A stretch of 64,000 nt of DNA, taken from positions 98,261 to 162,260 of the forward strand of contig NZ_AULZ01000012.1 of NCBI RefSeq assembly GCF_000422545.1, read 5' to 3'. Positions 36,273 through 46,183 of the stretch are shown piece after piece. Source of the DNA: Desulfocurvibacter africanus subsp. africanus DSM 2603 (GTDB lineage: Bacteria > Desulfobacterota > Desulfovibrionia > Desulfovibrionales > Desulfovibrionaceae). A program made the translations under genes and the position numbers. Position 1 is the stretch's first letter, and the number at the start of each line of letters is the position of its first letter. The notes under the pieces were generated by a model, which did not search any database, was not told the origin of the DNA, and worked only from the letters and a program-made list of their open reading frames with translations.

Positions 36273-36550
36273 TGGAACGTTTCCTGTTTTACTCGAGTCT
36301 TTTCGTGTTGCTGCTCATGGCGCTGTCCCTGTACCGGGCCATTGCCGGGCCCACGCCCTTGGACCGTATCCTGGGCGGCAACGCCATAGGCACCAAGACC
36401 ACGGTGCTCATCATCTTCATCGGCATCATCTTCGAGCGAGTGGACATGTTCGTGGATATCGCCCTGGCCTATGCCATGCTCAACTTCATCGCGGTCATCG
36501 CAGCCTCGCGCTACTTCCACAAGAAGGGCCGGGAAGCTGATTTCTATTAG
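36272..36550 (+). CDS. mnhF: Mrp-type antiporter subunit F
   Basis: 92 residues with three membrane helices (LFVLLLMALSLYRAIAG, TTVLIIFIGIIF, FVDIALAYAMLNFIAVIAAS). The signature YRAIAGPTPLDRILGGNAIG matches MnhF/MrpF. The start overlaps the subunit E stop. It is a small structural subunit of the antiporter complex. Confidence 0.92.
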   Translation: MERFLFYSSLFVLLLMALSLYRAIAGPTPLDRILGGNAIGTKTTVLIIFIGIIFERVDMFVDIALAYAMLNFIAVIAASRYFHKKGREADFY

Positions 36551-36562
36551 GAGAATGCCAGC

Positions 36563-36892
36563 ATGATCATCGATATCGTGGTCATCACCTTTGTCGTGAT
36601 GGGACTGGTGCTTTTCTCGGTCGGAACCCTGGGCATCCTGCGCCTGCCCGATGCGTACACGCGCATGCACGCCGCCGGCAAGCTGGACACCCTGGGCTCC
36701 ATTTGCCTGCTGTTCGGGCTGGCCTTGTGGCAGGGCCGTCACTTCGACCTCGCCCACCTGATAGTGGCGGCCAAGATCCTTCTGATACTCGTATTCGTCT
36801 CCTTCGCCAGCCCCACGGCGACCCATGACATGGTCGACGCGGGCATGCGCGCGGGAATCATACCCTGGCGCAAAGGCGACAAGCGGAGGTAG
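36563..36892 (+). CDS. mnhG: Mrp-type antiporter subunit G
   Basis: 109 residues with three helices. The diagnostic stretch LGILRLPDAYTRMHAAGKLDTLG is present in shortened quotation (LRLPDAYTRMHAAGK). The E-F-G gene order is the usual one for this module. It is a structural subunit of the complex. Confidence 0.93.
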   Translation: MIIDIVVITFVVMGLVLFSVGTLGILRLPDAYTRMHAAGKLDTLGSICLLFGLALWQGRHFDLAHLIVAAKILLILVFVSFASPTATHDMVDAGMRAGIIPWRKGDKRR

Positions 36893-36894
36893 CC

Positions 36895-37140
36895 ATGATC
36901 TGGGAAATTCAATTTCTGGTGCTCGTGATGCTCATCGGCTGCGCCGTGGCCGCCATCACGATCAAGGACCTCCTGGGAGCGTCCATTGTCTTCGGCATCT
37001 ACAGCTTCATGATGTGCCTGCTGTGGCTTTCCATGGGAGCCGTGGACGTGGCCTTCACCGAGGCGACCATCGGAGCGGGCATCAGTTCCGCGCTCATTTT
37101 CGCCGCCGTGTTCCGCACCACGAGGAGGACAAAGGATTGA
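36895..37140 (+). CDS. MbhD/DUF4040-type antiporter subunit
   Basis: 81 residues with two or three helices. Motifs AAITIKDLLGASIVFGIYS, AVDVAFTEATIGAGISSALIF (quoted in parts: VDVAFTEATIGAGIS) fit the DUF4040/MbhD subunit, which corresponds to part of the C-terminal region of large MrpA proteins. Its stop TGA overlaps the TTG start of the next gene. Confidence 0.88.
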   Translation: MIWEIQFLVLVMLIGCAVAAITIKDLLGASIVFGIYSFMMCLLWLSMGAVDVAFTEATIGAGISSALIFAAVFRTTRRTKD

Positions 37141-37967
37141 AAGCCATATCCCTCATCGCCGTTCTCCTGGCGGGCATCGCCCTGGTCTACACCACCAGCG
37201 ACTTCCCCGCCTGGGGTGATCCCGAGTCACCAGCCAGCCTGCACGTCTCGAATCTTTACATCGAGCAGAGCTACGAGAAGACGCACACACCCAACGTCGT
37301 CACTTCGGTCCTGGCCGACTTTCGCGGATTCGACACCATGTTCGAGACCATCGTGGTCTTCACCGCGGCCATGGCCTGCTTCTTCATCCTGCGCAGGTCG
37401 CGCGAGGAATGCGTCCTGGAGCACTACTACTACAGGCACATCGCCACGGGTCTCGTGGTGCGCATGCCCGGAGCCTGCGCCACACCGACTCAAGGAGCCT
37501 TCGAGCAGATCGACTCGGACTGGACGCCCCAGGACATCGTGGTCAGCACGGTCTGCCGGCTGCTTATCCCGTTCATGCAGATCTACGCCTTCTACGTGCT
37601 CGCCCATGGCCACTACAGCCCGGGCGGAGGATTCCAGGCCGGCGTGGTCATGGCAGCCAGTTACCTGCTGCTGGCCCTGTCGCACGACCTGCGTTTCGTC
37701 ATCGCCCGCTTCAGCGAGCGACTCATGCACATCCTGGCCGCGGCGGGCGTGACCATCTATGTGGGCACGGGCTTTATCGCCCTGACCACGGGCGCCAACT
37801 TCCTGGATTACGGCGGGCTCGCCGGGCTCCTGCGCATGCCGCTGGCGTCCGGTCACTCCCTGGGAATCCTGCTGGTTGAAACCGGTGTGGCCCTGACCGT
37901 CTGTTCGGCCCTGATCATGATCTTCAAGCTCGTCTCCTCCCAGGGGACCATCAACGAGGGCCTGTAA
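37137..37967 (+). CDS. Fused MbhE-MnhB antiporter subunit
   Basis: 276 residues. The start is a TTG at 37137, preceded by GAGGAGG and overlapping the previous stop as TTGA. No ATG or GTG fits the hydrophobic N-terminus (KAISLIAVLLAGIAL). Residues ~1-110 resemble MbhE (TSVLADFRGFDTMFETIVVF, quoted within 20). Residues ~140-270 are MnhB: PFMQIYAFYVLAHGHYSPGG, FQAGVVMAASYLLLAL. The unusual start and overlap make expression translationally coupled. Confidence 0.88.
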   Translation: MKAISLIAVLLAGIALVYTTSDFPAWGDPESPASLHVSNLYIEQSYEKTHTPNVVTSVLADFRGFDTMFETIVVFTAAMACFFILRRSREECVLEHYYYRHIATGLVVRMPGACATPTQGAFEQIDSDWTPQDIVVSTVCRLLIPFMQIYAFYVLAHGHYSPGGGFQAGVVMAASYLLLALSHDLRFVIARFSERLMHILAAAGVTIYVGTGFIALTTGANFLDYGGLAGLLRMPLASGHSLGILLVETGVALTVCSALIMIFKLVSSQGTINEGL

Positions 37968-37968
37968 G

Positions 37969-38352
37969 ATGGATGAACTTCTGAATCAGTTAGCGGATAA
38001 ATTCAATTATTGGGCTTACTTCGTGATCATGATGACCGGCATCTACGCCATGATCGCCAAGCGCAATATCATGAAGAAGCTCATCGGCTTGGGCATCTTC
38101 CAGACTTCGATCATGCTTTTCTACGTGGCCATGGGCTCCAAGAAGGGTGCGACGATTCCCATTCTGGCCAGCGGCCATGCTCCCATCTCGCCGGCCGATT
38201 ACATCAACCCGCTGCCCCACGTGCTCATGCTCACGGCCATCGTCGTGTCCGTGGCCACGCTCGGAGTGGCGCTGTCGCTTTCACAGAGAATCTACCGCAA
38301 GCACGGTACTCTCGAAGAGAACGAAATCCTTGACCAGATCAGGCGGTCCTGA
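37969..38352 (+). CDS. mnhC: Mrp-type antiporter subunit C (NuoK-like)
   Basis: 127 residues, three helices, NuoK/MnhC family. Diagnostic parts are MTGIYAMIAKRNIMKKLIGL, GIFQTSIMLFYVAMGSKKGA, and PLPHVLMLTAIVVSVATLGV. The conserved membrane glutamate of NuoK is not obvious at its usual place, as in other MnhC proteins. It starts 2 bp after the preceding stop. Confidence 0.92.
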   Translation: MDELLNQLADKFNYWAYFVIMMTGIYAMIAKRNIMKKLIGLGIFQTSIMLFYVAMGSKKGATIPILASGHAPISPADYINPLPHVLMLTAIVVSVATLGVALSLSQRIYRKHGTLEENEILDQIRRS

Positions 38353-38354
38353 GC

Positions 38355-39848
38355 ATGCACTACCAAATCCTAGTTCTCCTCCCGCTTCTCTTCGCGGCGT
38401 TCTTCGCGGCCATCAGCCCCTGGCTGGGCCGGCGCCTCGAATTCCCGGCGGCCGTGCTCGCCCTGGGCGTCTCGCTCTGGTCCGCAATCCAGGTCCTGCT
38501 GCAGACCCTTGCCCATGGCCCGGTCACCTACCTGCTGGGCGGCTGGTCTCCGCCCTGGGGCATCGCCTTCGTGGCCGACACCTTCTCCGCTGCCATGCTG
38601 TGCCTCATGTCCGGCATGGCCCTGCTCAACCTGTTGGCCAACCGCGAGCAGATCGAGCGCGAGTTTCCCGAGAAGACGCATGTCTTCTACACTTTGTACC
38701 TGCTGACCACGGCCGGGCATCTGGGCATCCTGTCCACGGGCGACATCTTCAACCTTTACGTGCTCATCGAGGTGGCGGCGCTGAGCGGCTACGCCCTGCT
38801 TTCCTGGGGCGGCGCCCGGGCGCAACTGGCCAGCCTCAACTACCTGCTCATCGGCTCCACGGGCGCCTCGTTCTACCTGTTCGGCATCGGCTATCTGTAC
38901 GTGAAGACCGGCTCCCTCAACATGGCCGACGTGGCTTCGATCCTGTCCACAATGGGCGGCACGCCGGCTCTGGCCGGGGCCTTCGCCATCATCATGCTCG
39001 GCTTGTGGGTCAAGATGGCCTTGTTCCCCTTCCACGGCTGGTTGCCGGGAGCCTACAGCCAGTCCACCAACGTCTCGGCCGCGCTGCTCGCGCCCATGAC
39101 CACCAAGGTCATGGCCTACGTCGTGGTGCGCATGCTCATCACGGTCTTCCCGACCGACTTCGTGGCTTCCATGCCTGAGTTGTCAACCATCGCGGTCTGG
39201 CTGGCCTCCGCGGCCATCGTGGTCGGAGCCCTTGCCGCCCTGGCCCAAAGGGACCTGCGGCGCATGCTCTGCTTCATCCTCGTGGCCGAGGTGGGCTACA
39301 TGGCCGGCGGCGCCTTCATCGGCAACCGCACGGCCATGACCGGCACCATGTTGCACATCATCGCCGATGCGCTCATGACCCTGACCCTGTTCATGGCCGT
39401 GAGCAACATCGTGAGCAAGCGTGGCAGCCCCGCCTTTGGTGACTTGAAGGGATTGTTCCGCAGCATGCCCTTCACCATGGCCGCCTTTGTCCTGGGCGCC
39501 ATGTCCATGATCGGCGTGCCACCCCTGTGCGGCTTCTTCAGCAAGTGGTATCTCGTCTCGGGCTCGATGCAGGCCGGACAATACGTCTTCGCCGGCGCGC
39601 TCATCCTCTCCAGCTTGATCAACGTGATCCTGTTCTTCCGCATCTTCGAGATCTGCTTCTTCGAGGGCGGGCAAGAGCACGGAAGCCACGAGCACGGCCA
39701 TCACGAGGAGAGCGTTATGGACGAAGTGCACTGGACACGCCTGGTGCCCCTGGCCGCCGCGGCCCTGATCCTCATCGCCGTGGGCCTGTCCACGGGCTAC
39801 ATCGTCGACCGGGTCATCGCCGCGGCGCTGACCGGTTCCATCGCCTGA
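38355..39848 (+). CDS. mnhD: Proton-translocating antiporter subunit D (NuoL/M/N family)
   Basis: 497 residues with about fourteen helices. Proton-transloc motifs are present: a Glu in LYVLIEVAALSGYALLS (TM5), a Lys in LWVKMALFPFHGWLPGAYS (TM7-8 region), and LRRMLCFILVAEVGYM. The Pro-containing discontinuous helix PLCGFFSKW is also present. It is one of three NuoL/M/N-like subunits in this operon and carries out proton or cation movement across the membrane. The C-terminus has a His-rich segment (HGSHEHGHHEE). Confidence 0.93.
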   Translation: MHYQILVLLPLLFAAFFAAISPWLGRRLEFPAAVLALGVSLWSAIQVLLQTLAHGPVTYLLGGWSPPWGIAFVADTFSAAMLCLMSGMALLNLLANREQIEREFPEKTHVFYTLYLLTTAGHLGILSTGDIFNLYVLIEVAALSGYALLSWGGARAQLASLNYLLIGSTGASFYLFGIGYLYVKTGSLNMADVASILSTMGGTPALAGAFAIIMLGLWVKMALFPFHGWLPGAYSQSTNVSAALLAPMTTKVMAYVVVRMLITVFPTDFVASMPELSTIAVWLASAAIVVGALAALAQRDLRRMLCFILVAEVGYMAGGAFIGNRTAMTGTMLHIIADALMTLTLFMAVSNIVSKRGSPAFGDLKGLFRSMPFTMAAFVLGAMSMIGVPPLCGFFSKWYLVSGSMQAGQYVFAGALILSSLINVILFFRIFEICFFEGGQEHGSHEHGHHEESVMDEVHWTRLVPLAAAALILIAVGLSTGYIVDRVIAAALTGSIA

Positions 39849-39867
39849 CAGGTGGGGTAAACACTAC

Positions 39868-41349
39868 ATGCAAGCACTTAATTCCATACTGCCCTTCCTG
39901 GCGGTGCTGGCTCCGCTGACAGCCCTGCCCGGAATCCTGTCCGCCTCGCGCGCGCCCAACGCCCGTGAGGCCTGGACCTTCTTCGCGGCCCTGCTCATGC
40001 TCGGCCTGGTAGGTTCCATGGTCCCGGCTGTGCTGGCCGGCAGCGAGTACTACTTCCTGCTGGCCCCGGTCATTCCGGGCGCTCCCCTGGCCCTGCGCGT
40101 GGACGCCATGGGCATGCTCTTCGCCCTGGTGTCCTCCTCGCTGTGGGTGGTCACCTCGATCTACTCCATCGGCTATATGCGCGGCCTGAATGAACACGCT
40201 CAGACGCGCTTTTTCGCCTTCTTCGCCCTGTCGCTCTTCGCGGCCGTGGGCGTGGCCTTCTCGGCCAACCTGCTGACCATGTACCTGTTCTACGAATTGC
40301 TCTCCTTCGCCACGTACCCGCTGGTCACGCACCATCAGGACGCGGACAGCAGGGCATCGGGACGCAAGTACCTGACCTTCATCGTGGGCACGTCCATCGG
40401 CTTGGTGCTGCCGGCCATGATCCTGGTCTACAATCTCACGGGGACCCTGGACTTCCAGGCCGCCGGAGCCATCGGCAGCCTGGCCTCGCCCACCCTGCTG
40501 ATCGTGCTGCTGGCCGCGCTCCTGTTCGGCTTCGCCAAAGCCGGGCTCATGCCCGTGCACTCCTGGCTGCCCGCGGCAATGGTCGCGCCCACGCCGGTCA
40601 GCTCGCTGCTGCATGCCGTGGCCGTGGTCAAGGTCGGCGTGTTCTGCATCTTCCGCGTGGTCACGGGCGTCTTCGGCCCCGAGACCCTGGCCAACCTCGG
40701 CCTGGGCGGGTTCATCACCGCCGTGGCCGCGATAACCATGACCGTGGCCTCGCTGATCGCCCTGACCCAGGACGGCCTCAAGCGCCGGCTGGCCTTCTCC
40801 ACCATCGGCCAGCTCTCGTACATCGTGCTCGGCGCGGGACTGCTCAATGCCGCCGGCATGACCGGCGGCCTCTTGCATATCGCCATGCACGCCTTCGGCA
40901 AGATCACCCTGTTCTTCTGCGCCGGAGCCATCTTCGTGGCCACGGGCGAGAAGTACATCAGCAAGATGTCCGGCATCGGCAGGCGCATGCCGCTGACCAT
41001 GCTGGCCTTCTTCATCGGCAGCCTGTCCATCATCGGCATCCCGCCCACGGGCGGCTTCCTGAGCAAGTGGAACCTGCTCACGGGCTGCATGGACGGCCAG
41101 CACTGGGTTTTGGCCGGCGTGCTGATATTCAGCTCGCTGCTCAACGCGGCCTACTTCCTGCCCATCGTATACCGGGCTTTCTTCTGCCCGCCCGACCAGT
41201 GCCTGCACTCCGGTCCGGTGAAGGAAGCGCCCCTGCTGTGCATAGTGCCGCCGCTGATCACCGCGGGATTGTCCGTGGCCGTGTTCTTCTACCCGGACAT
41301 ATTCCTGACCCTGGCCCGCATGGCCGTGGCCGCAACCCTTGGAGTATAA
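39868..41349 (+). CDS. Second proton-translocating subunit (NuoL/M-like)
   Basis: 493 residues with about fourteen helices. Key motifs are MYLFYELLSFATYPLVTHHQ (TM5 Glu), FAKAGLMPVHSWLPAAMVAP (TM7 Lys), LKRRLAFSTIGQLSYI and PPTGGFLSKWN. It follows the first subunit D by 19 bp. It closely resembles NuoL/HyfB- and MnhA/D-like proteins but lacks a separate C-terminal extension, so it is not a full-length MrpA. Confidence 0.92.
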   Translation: MQALNSILPFLAVLAPLTALPGILSASRAPNAREAWTFFAALLMLGLVGSMVPAVLAGSEYYFLLAPVIPGAPLALRVDAMGMLFALVSSSLWVVTSIYSIGYMRGLNEHAQTRFFAFFALSLFAAVGVAFSANLLTMYLFYELLSFATYPLVTHHQDADSRASGRKYLTFIVGTSIGLVLPAMILVYNLTGTLDFQAAGAIGSLASPTLLIVLLAALLFGFAKAGLMPVHSWLPAAMVAPTPVSSLLHAVAVVKVGVFCIFRVVTGVFGPETLANLGLGGFITAVAAITMTVASLIALTQDGLKRRLAFSTIGQLSYIVLGAGLLNAAGMTGGLLHIAMHAFGKITLFFCAGAIFVATGEKYISKMSGIGRRMPLTMLAFFIGSLSIIGIPPTGGFLSKWNLLTGCMDGQHWVLAGVLIFSSLLNAAYFLPIVYRAFFCPPDQCLHSGPVKEAPLLCIVPPLITAGLSVAVFFYPDIFLTLARMAVAATLGV

Positions 41350-41352
41350 GCC

Positions 41353-41478
41353 ATGCACGACAAGGTGCTGATGAAGCTCGAACATAAGCCGGAGCCCGGC
41401 TATCCCACGGCCTTCTGGGTAACCCTCGGCGTGGCCGTGGCCTATCTGGTTACGATCTTCGTGCTCACGGCGTCCTGA
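41353..41478 (+). CDS. Tiny single-helix membrane protein in the antiporter operon
   Basis: 41 residues. A charged N-terminal part (MHDKVLMKLEHKPEPGYP) is followed by one membrane helix (AFWVTLGVAVAYLVTIFVL). It begins 3 bp after the preceding stop, and GGAGT lies upstream. The tight placement in the operon supports a real accessory subunit. No named family is recognised. Confidence 0.65.
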   Translation: MHDKVLMKLEHKPEPGYPTAFWVTLGVAVAYLVTIFVLTAS

Positions 41479-41536
41479 CGGCCTGCCGGATGGAGCCGGA
41501 GATGGGAGCCCACCACTTTCAATGGAGGAATGAGTT

Positions 41537-41785
41537 TTGAAACGGGAACTCAAGATATTCGATAACCCGAAGAACGTCAGACGACTCCTGATGGTATTCT
41601 ATACATCCTTGGTCGTGCTCCTGATTTCGGAGTTCTTCGTGCACATGCACGGTGACTTCGCCTGGGAGGAAATGCCCTTCTTCTTCGGCACCTACGGCTT
41701 CGTTTCCTGTGTAGCGCTCATCTATATCGCCAAGGTGTTGCGCATGTTCATCAAGCGCAACGAGGACCACTACGACAAGGGCTAA
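41537..41785 (+). CDS. Small two-helix membrane protein in the antiporter operon
   Basis: 82 residues. The start is a TTG at 41537, with GGAGGA about 6 bases upstream. An ATG at 41530 is out of frame. Two helices (LLMVFYTSLVVLLISEFFV, MPFFFGTYGFVSCVALIYIA, the latter in 20) lie between charged ends (MKRELKIFDNPKNVRR and KVLRMFIKRNEDHYDKG). It is likely an accessory subunit, as its operon position and codon use match its neighbours. No function is known. Confidence 0.7.
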   Translation: MKRELKIFDNPKNVRRLLMVFYTSLVVLLISEFFVHMHGDFAWEEMPFFFGTYGFVSCVALIYIAKVLRMFIKRNEDHYDKG

Positions 41786-41806
41786 CCCCTTGGCGCGAGG
41801 AAACCC

Positions 41807-43606
41807 ATGGACCAAATATTCTTCTCCGGTACACTACCGCCATCGCTGATATTCATCTTAGGTGCCATGCTTGTGCCGGCTTTGAGCGGTCGGCTGAAAC
41901 AAGTCTACCTGCTCATGCTGCCGCTGGCAGCCCTGCTCATGCTCATGAGCATGCCCAACGGTATGCATTGGAACACCAGTCTGCTCGGCTATGATCTCGT
42001 ACTGGGCAGAATCGACGGACTTAGCCGCGCCTTCGGCTACATCTTCAGTTTGGTTTCCTTCATCGCCGTGCTCTTCGCACTGCAGGTCAAGGACGACATC
42101 CAGCATGTGGCAGGCCTCTGCTACGCGGGTGCCGCCCTGGGCGTTACCTTTGCCGGCGATCTCATCTCCCTGTACATCTTCTGGGAGATCATGGCCGTCG
42201 CCTCGACCTTCCTCATACTCGCCAGACGCACCAAGTCCGCCCACGGAGCGGCCTTCCGCTACATCATGGTGCACATAGTGGGCGGCCTGCTGCTCCTGGC
42301 CGGCGTGGTCATGAAGATCTCCCAGACAGGCACCACGGCCTTCGACTACATCGGACTGGGACTGAATGACGCGGCCTCGATACTCATTTTCCTCGGCATC
42401 GCCATCAATGCGGCCATCCCGCCGCTGCATTCGTGGCTCCAGGACGCCTATCCCGAAGCCACGGCGACAGGCGCGGTATTCCTGAGCGCCTTTACTACCA
42501 AAAGCGCCGTGTACCTCATGGCCCGAACCTATCCGGGCACGGAACTGCTCATCTGGCTGGGTGCGGCCATGGCGGCCATTCCCATCTTCTACGCCGTGCT
42601 GGAGAACGATCTGCGCCGCGTGCTGGCCTACAGCCTCATCAACCAGGTCGGCTTCATGATGGTCGGCGTGGGTATAGGCTCGGAGCTTGCCATAAACGGC
42701 ACGGTAGCCCACGCCTTTTGCCATATTCTCTATAAGGCGCTCCTGTTCATGTCTATTGGAGCAGTCATGCACATGACGGGACGCAGCCGCTGCACGGACC
42801 TGGGTGGACTGTACCGGACCATGCCTCTGACTTGCTTGTTCTGCATCATCGGCGCCGCATCCATCTCCGCCTTCCCGCTGTTCAGCGGCTTTGTAAGCAA
42901 ATCCATGATCATCAGCGCCACAGGGCACGGGAAGATCGTAGCCGTATGGCTGATACTGCAATTCGCCTCTGCCGGCGTCTTCCACCATGCCGGCATCAAG
43001 GTGCCTTTCTTCACCTTCTTCGGACATGACTCGGGCCTGCGGCCCAAGGAGCCACCCCTGAACATGCTCCTGGCCATGGGCATCGCCGCCTTCCTGTGCG
43101 TCTATCTGGGCGTCAATCCCGGCCCGTTGTATTCCATTCTGCCTTTCCCTGTGGAATACGTCCCATACACGGGAGCCCATGTCGTCGCCCAACTCCAGCT
43201 GCTCATGTTCGGCGCATTGGCCTTCACCCTGCTGATCCTCTCGGGCAAATACCCTGCCGAAATCCGTGCTATCAACCTTGATACGGATTGGTTCTACCGC
43301 AAGGGCGGCCGGCTGTTCTATGTAGTGGCGGACAAGGTGTTCAACGGCATCAACGCCGTCAGCGCCCGCCTGACCGCCGGCGCGGTCCGCGGCCTGGCCG
43401 CCTTGTGCGACGCTTTGCCCACGACAGCCGCGGTGATCATCACCGCTCCAGTCAACTGGCTGAGCGGTTCCGAGCGCCGCAACGGCCATGCCTGGAAGGC
43501 CTATGTGCAGGAAGCCCTGGCCACGGGCACCGTGCCCACGGGCGCGACCATCCTTGTCATCACCCTCGGCCTGGCCTGCCTGGTGGCCGTGGCCCTGGTC
43601 CTTTAG
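41807..43606 (+). CDS. Third proton-translocating subunit (MnhD/NuoL family, long)
   Basis: 599 residues. The membrane core has the family motifs LYIFWEIMAVASTFLI (TM5 Glu), AINAAIPPLHSWLQDAYPEA, FTTKSAVYLMAR (Lys), LRRVLAYSLINQVGFM and FSGFVSKSM. The C-terminal ~100 residues contain a hydrophilic stretch (DTDWFYRKGGRLFYVVADKV), often found in MrpA/D-like proteins of Mbh/Mrp clusters, and a last helix. With the two other NuoL/M-like proteins it gives the complex three ion-moving modules. Confidence 0.92.
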   Translation: MDQIFFSGTLPPSLIFILGAMLVPALSGRLKQVYLLMLPLAALLMLMSMPNGMHWNTSLLGYDLVLGRIDGLSRAFGYIFSLVSFIAVLFALQVKDDIQHVAGLCYAGAALGVTFAGDLISLYIFWEIMAVASTFLILARRTKSAHGAAFRYIMVHIVGGLLLLAGVVMKISQTGTTAFDYIGLGLNDAASILIFLGIAINAAIPPLHSWLQDAYPEATATGAVFLSAFTTKSAVYLMARTYPGTELLIWLGAAMAAIPIFYAVLENDLRRVLAYSLINQVGFMMVGVGIGSELAINGTVAHAFCHILYKALLFMSIGAVMHMTGRSRCTDLGGLYRTMPLTCLFCIIGAASISAFPLFSGFVSKSMIISATGHGKIVAVWLILQFASAGVFHHAGIKVPFFTFFGHDSGLRPKEPPLNMLLAMGIAAFLCVYLGVNPGPLYSILPFPVEYVPYTGAHVVAQLQLLMFGALAFTLLILSGKYPAEIRAINLDTDWFYRKGGRLFYVVADKVFNGINAVSARLTAGAVRGLAALCDALPTTAAVIITAPVNWLSGSERRNGHAWKAYVQEALATGTVPTGATILVITLGLACLVAVALVL

Positions 43607-43630
43607 GCGTCATTCGCAAGGAGCCAACGC

Positions 43631-44110
43631 ATGAATCCCATTCTCAATTCCAAGCGTTTCCCCGTGCTGCGCGAAGTCGATGAGCGCATTGTCGTGGCCC
43701 TCAACGAGGCGGCGATAATCAAGAAATACACCCGCAACGAGATCGTCTTCCAGAAAGGCGAGGTAGCCCAAGCCATCTATTTCCTGCTGGCTGGCAAAGC
43801 CCTGTTCCAGGCCGATGCCGGTCAGGGCATGACCGTGTACCTGGGCGCGGTCAGGCCCGGCTACATCTTCGGCTGGTCGGCGGTCATTCCCGGACATAAG
43901 CACCATCACGGCGTGGTCTGCTCCGAGGACTCCGAGATCGTTCAGGTCCCGGCCGATGATCTGCGCAAGATCCTGGAAGCTAACCCAGGTGGCGGCTACA
44001 TGTTCCTGCGCAACATGTTCCAGCTCGCCAACGAGCGTCTGGAGTTGCGCACGGACCAGTTGCTCAAGCTGTTCGAGTCCAATCCGCAACTGCAGATGCT
44101 GCAACCCTGA
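43631..44110 (+). CDS. Cyclic-nucleotide-binding-domain protein (no HTH)
   Basis: 159 residues, a single cNMP-binding beta-roll at about 10-125 (FPVLREVDERIVVALNE, VFQKGEVAQAIYFLLAGKA, GYIFGWSAVIPGHKHHHGVV). A C-terminal helix follows (RNMFQLANERLELRTDQLLK) but no DNA-binding domain. The usual phosphate-binding cassette (GE-x6-RAA) is replaced by GWSAVIPGHKHHHG, so it may bind another ligand. It starts 24 bp after the last antiporter subunit gene, so it could sense a metabolite and control antiporter activity post-translationally. A strong terminator follows about 160 bp later. Confidence 0.8.
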   Translation: MNPILNSKRFPVLREVDERIVVALNEAAIIKKYTRNEIVFQKGEVAQAIYFLLAGKALFQADAGQGMTVYLGAVRPGYIFGWSAVIPGHKHHHGVVCSEDSEIVQVPADDLRKILEANPGGGYMFLRNMFQLANERLELRTDQLLKLFESNPQLQMLQP

Positions 44111-44130
44111 AACCAGGGCCGACGCACTTA

Positions 44131-44260
44131 GAGCATTTTGCTTTTGATAATGCTCTGCAAGCCGTGCGTCGGCATGGCTTGCCGCCGCGCAGGCGCAGGC
44201 GCAGGCGCAATTCACTTGCGCCGTCAACGCCGGAGCGGGCGTCTTAAAAGCAATCTGCTC
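44131..44260 (+). repeat. Family-A short mobile element, copy A10
   Basis: 130 bp, TA at 44129-44130 and 44261-44262. It is longer because the GCGCAG unit before the third hairpin is repeated. It sits between the cNMP-binding gene and the operon terminator, so it is transcribed with the antiporter mRNA. Confidence 0.92.
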
Positions 44261-44267
44261 TAGACTG

Positions 44268-44310
44268 ACGCATAACCGCCCCGAAGGTTTACCTTCAGGG
44301 CGGTTATGCG
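44268..44310. terminator. Strong terminator of the antiporter operon
   Basis: Arms CGCATAACCGCCC and GGGCGGTTATGCG enclose an inner AGGTTTACCT hairpin. TTCTGCG follows rather than a pure T-run. Confidence 0.8.
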
Positions 44311-44538
44311 TTCTGCGTCATCATGTTTTCACTTTACTTATTGCCAGGAATGGCTAAATGTCCCCGGGCTTAGCTCCGCGACCGGATATGTATCCGGCAC
44401 ACCGGCCCCGTCCCGTCCAGTCCCCGCCGATCCAATGCGATCGTCACGATCAGACTAGAGGCCGCCGTCCGCGGCGCGAATGCCGAGACTGGCGTTAGCC
44501 GATATTATTCATTTTTCTTTCCAACCCAAGGACCATTC

Positions 44539-46092
<1,554 letters not shown>

Positions 46093-46148
46093 CTAGGTGG
46101 GCTGCCCTGCGGCGGCTGCCAAGCGTGGCTTCAGCAAAAAGAAAGATA

Positions 46149-46183
46149 AAGGCCCGGCAGGATTATCCTGCCGGGCTTTTTAT
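46149..46183. terminator. Bidirectional terminator shared by convergent genes
   Basis: AAAGGCCCGGCAGGAttaTCCTGCCGGGCTTTTT (shown as arms GCCCGGCAGGA and TCCTGCCGGGC with A- and T-runs). It serves the helicase gene and overlaps the last codon of the convergent phosphatase gene. Confidence 0.9.

Noticed and set aside
44311..44538. Riboswitch or thermosensor upstream of the DEAD-box helicase
   Set aside because: The leader is long enough, but I could not recognise any conserved structure or motif.
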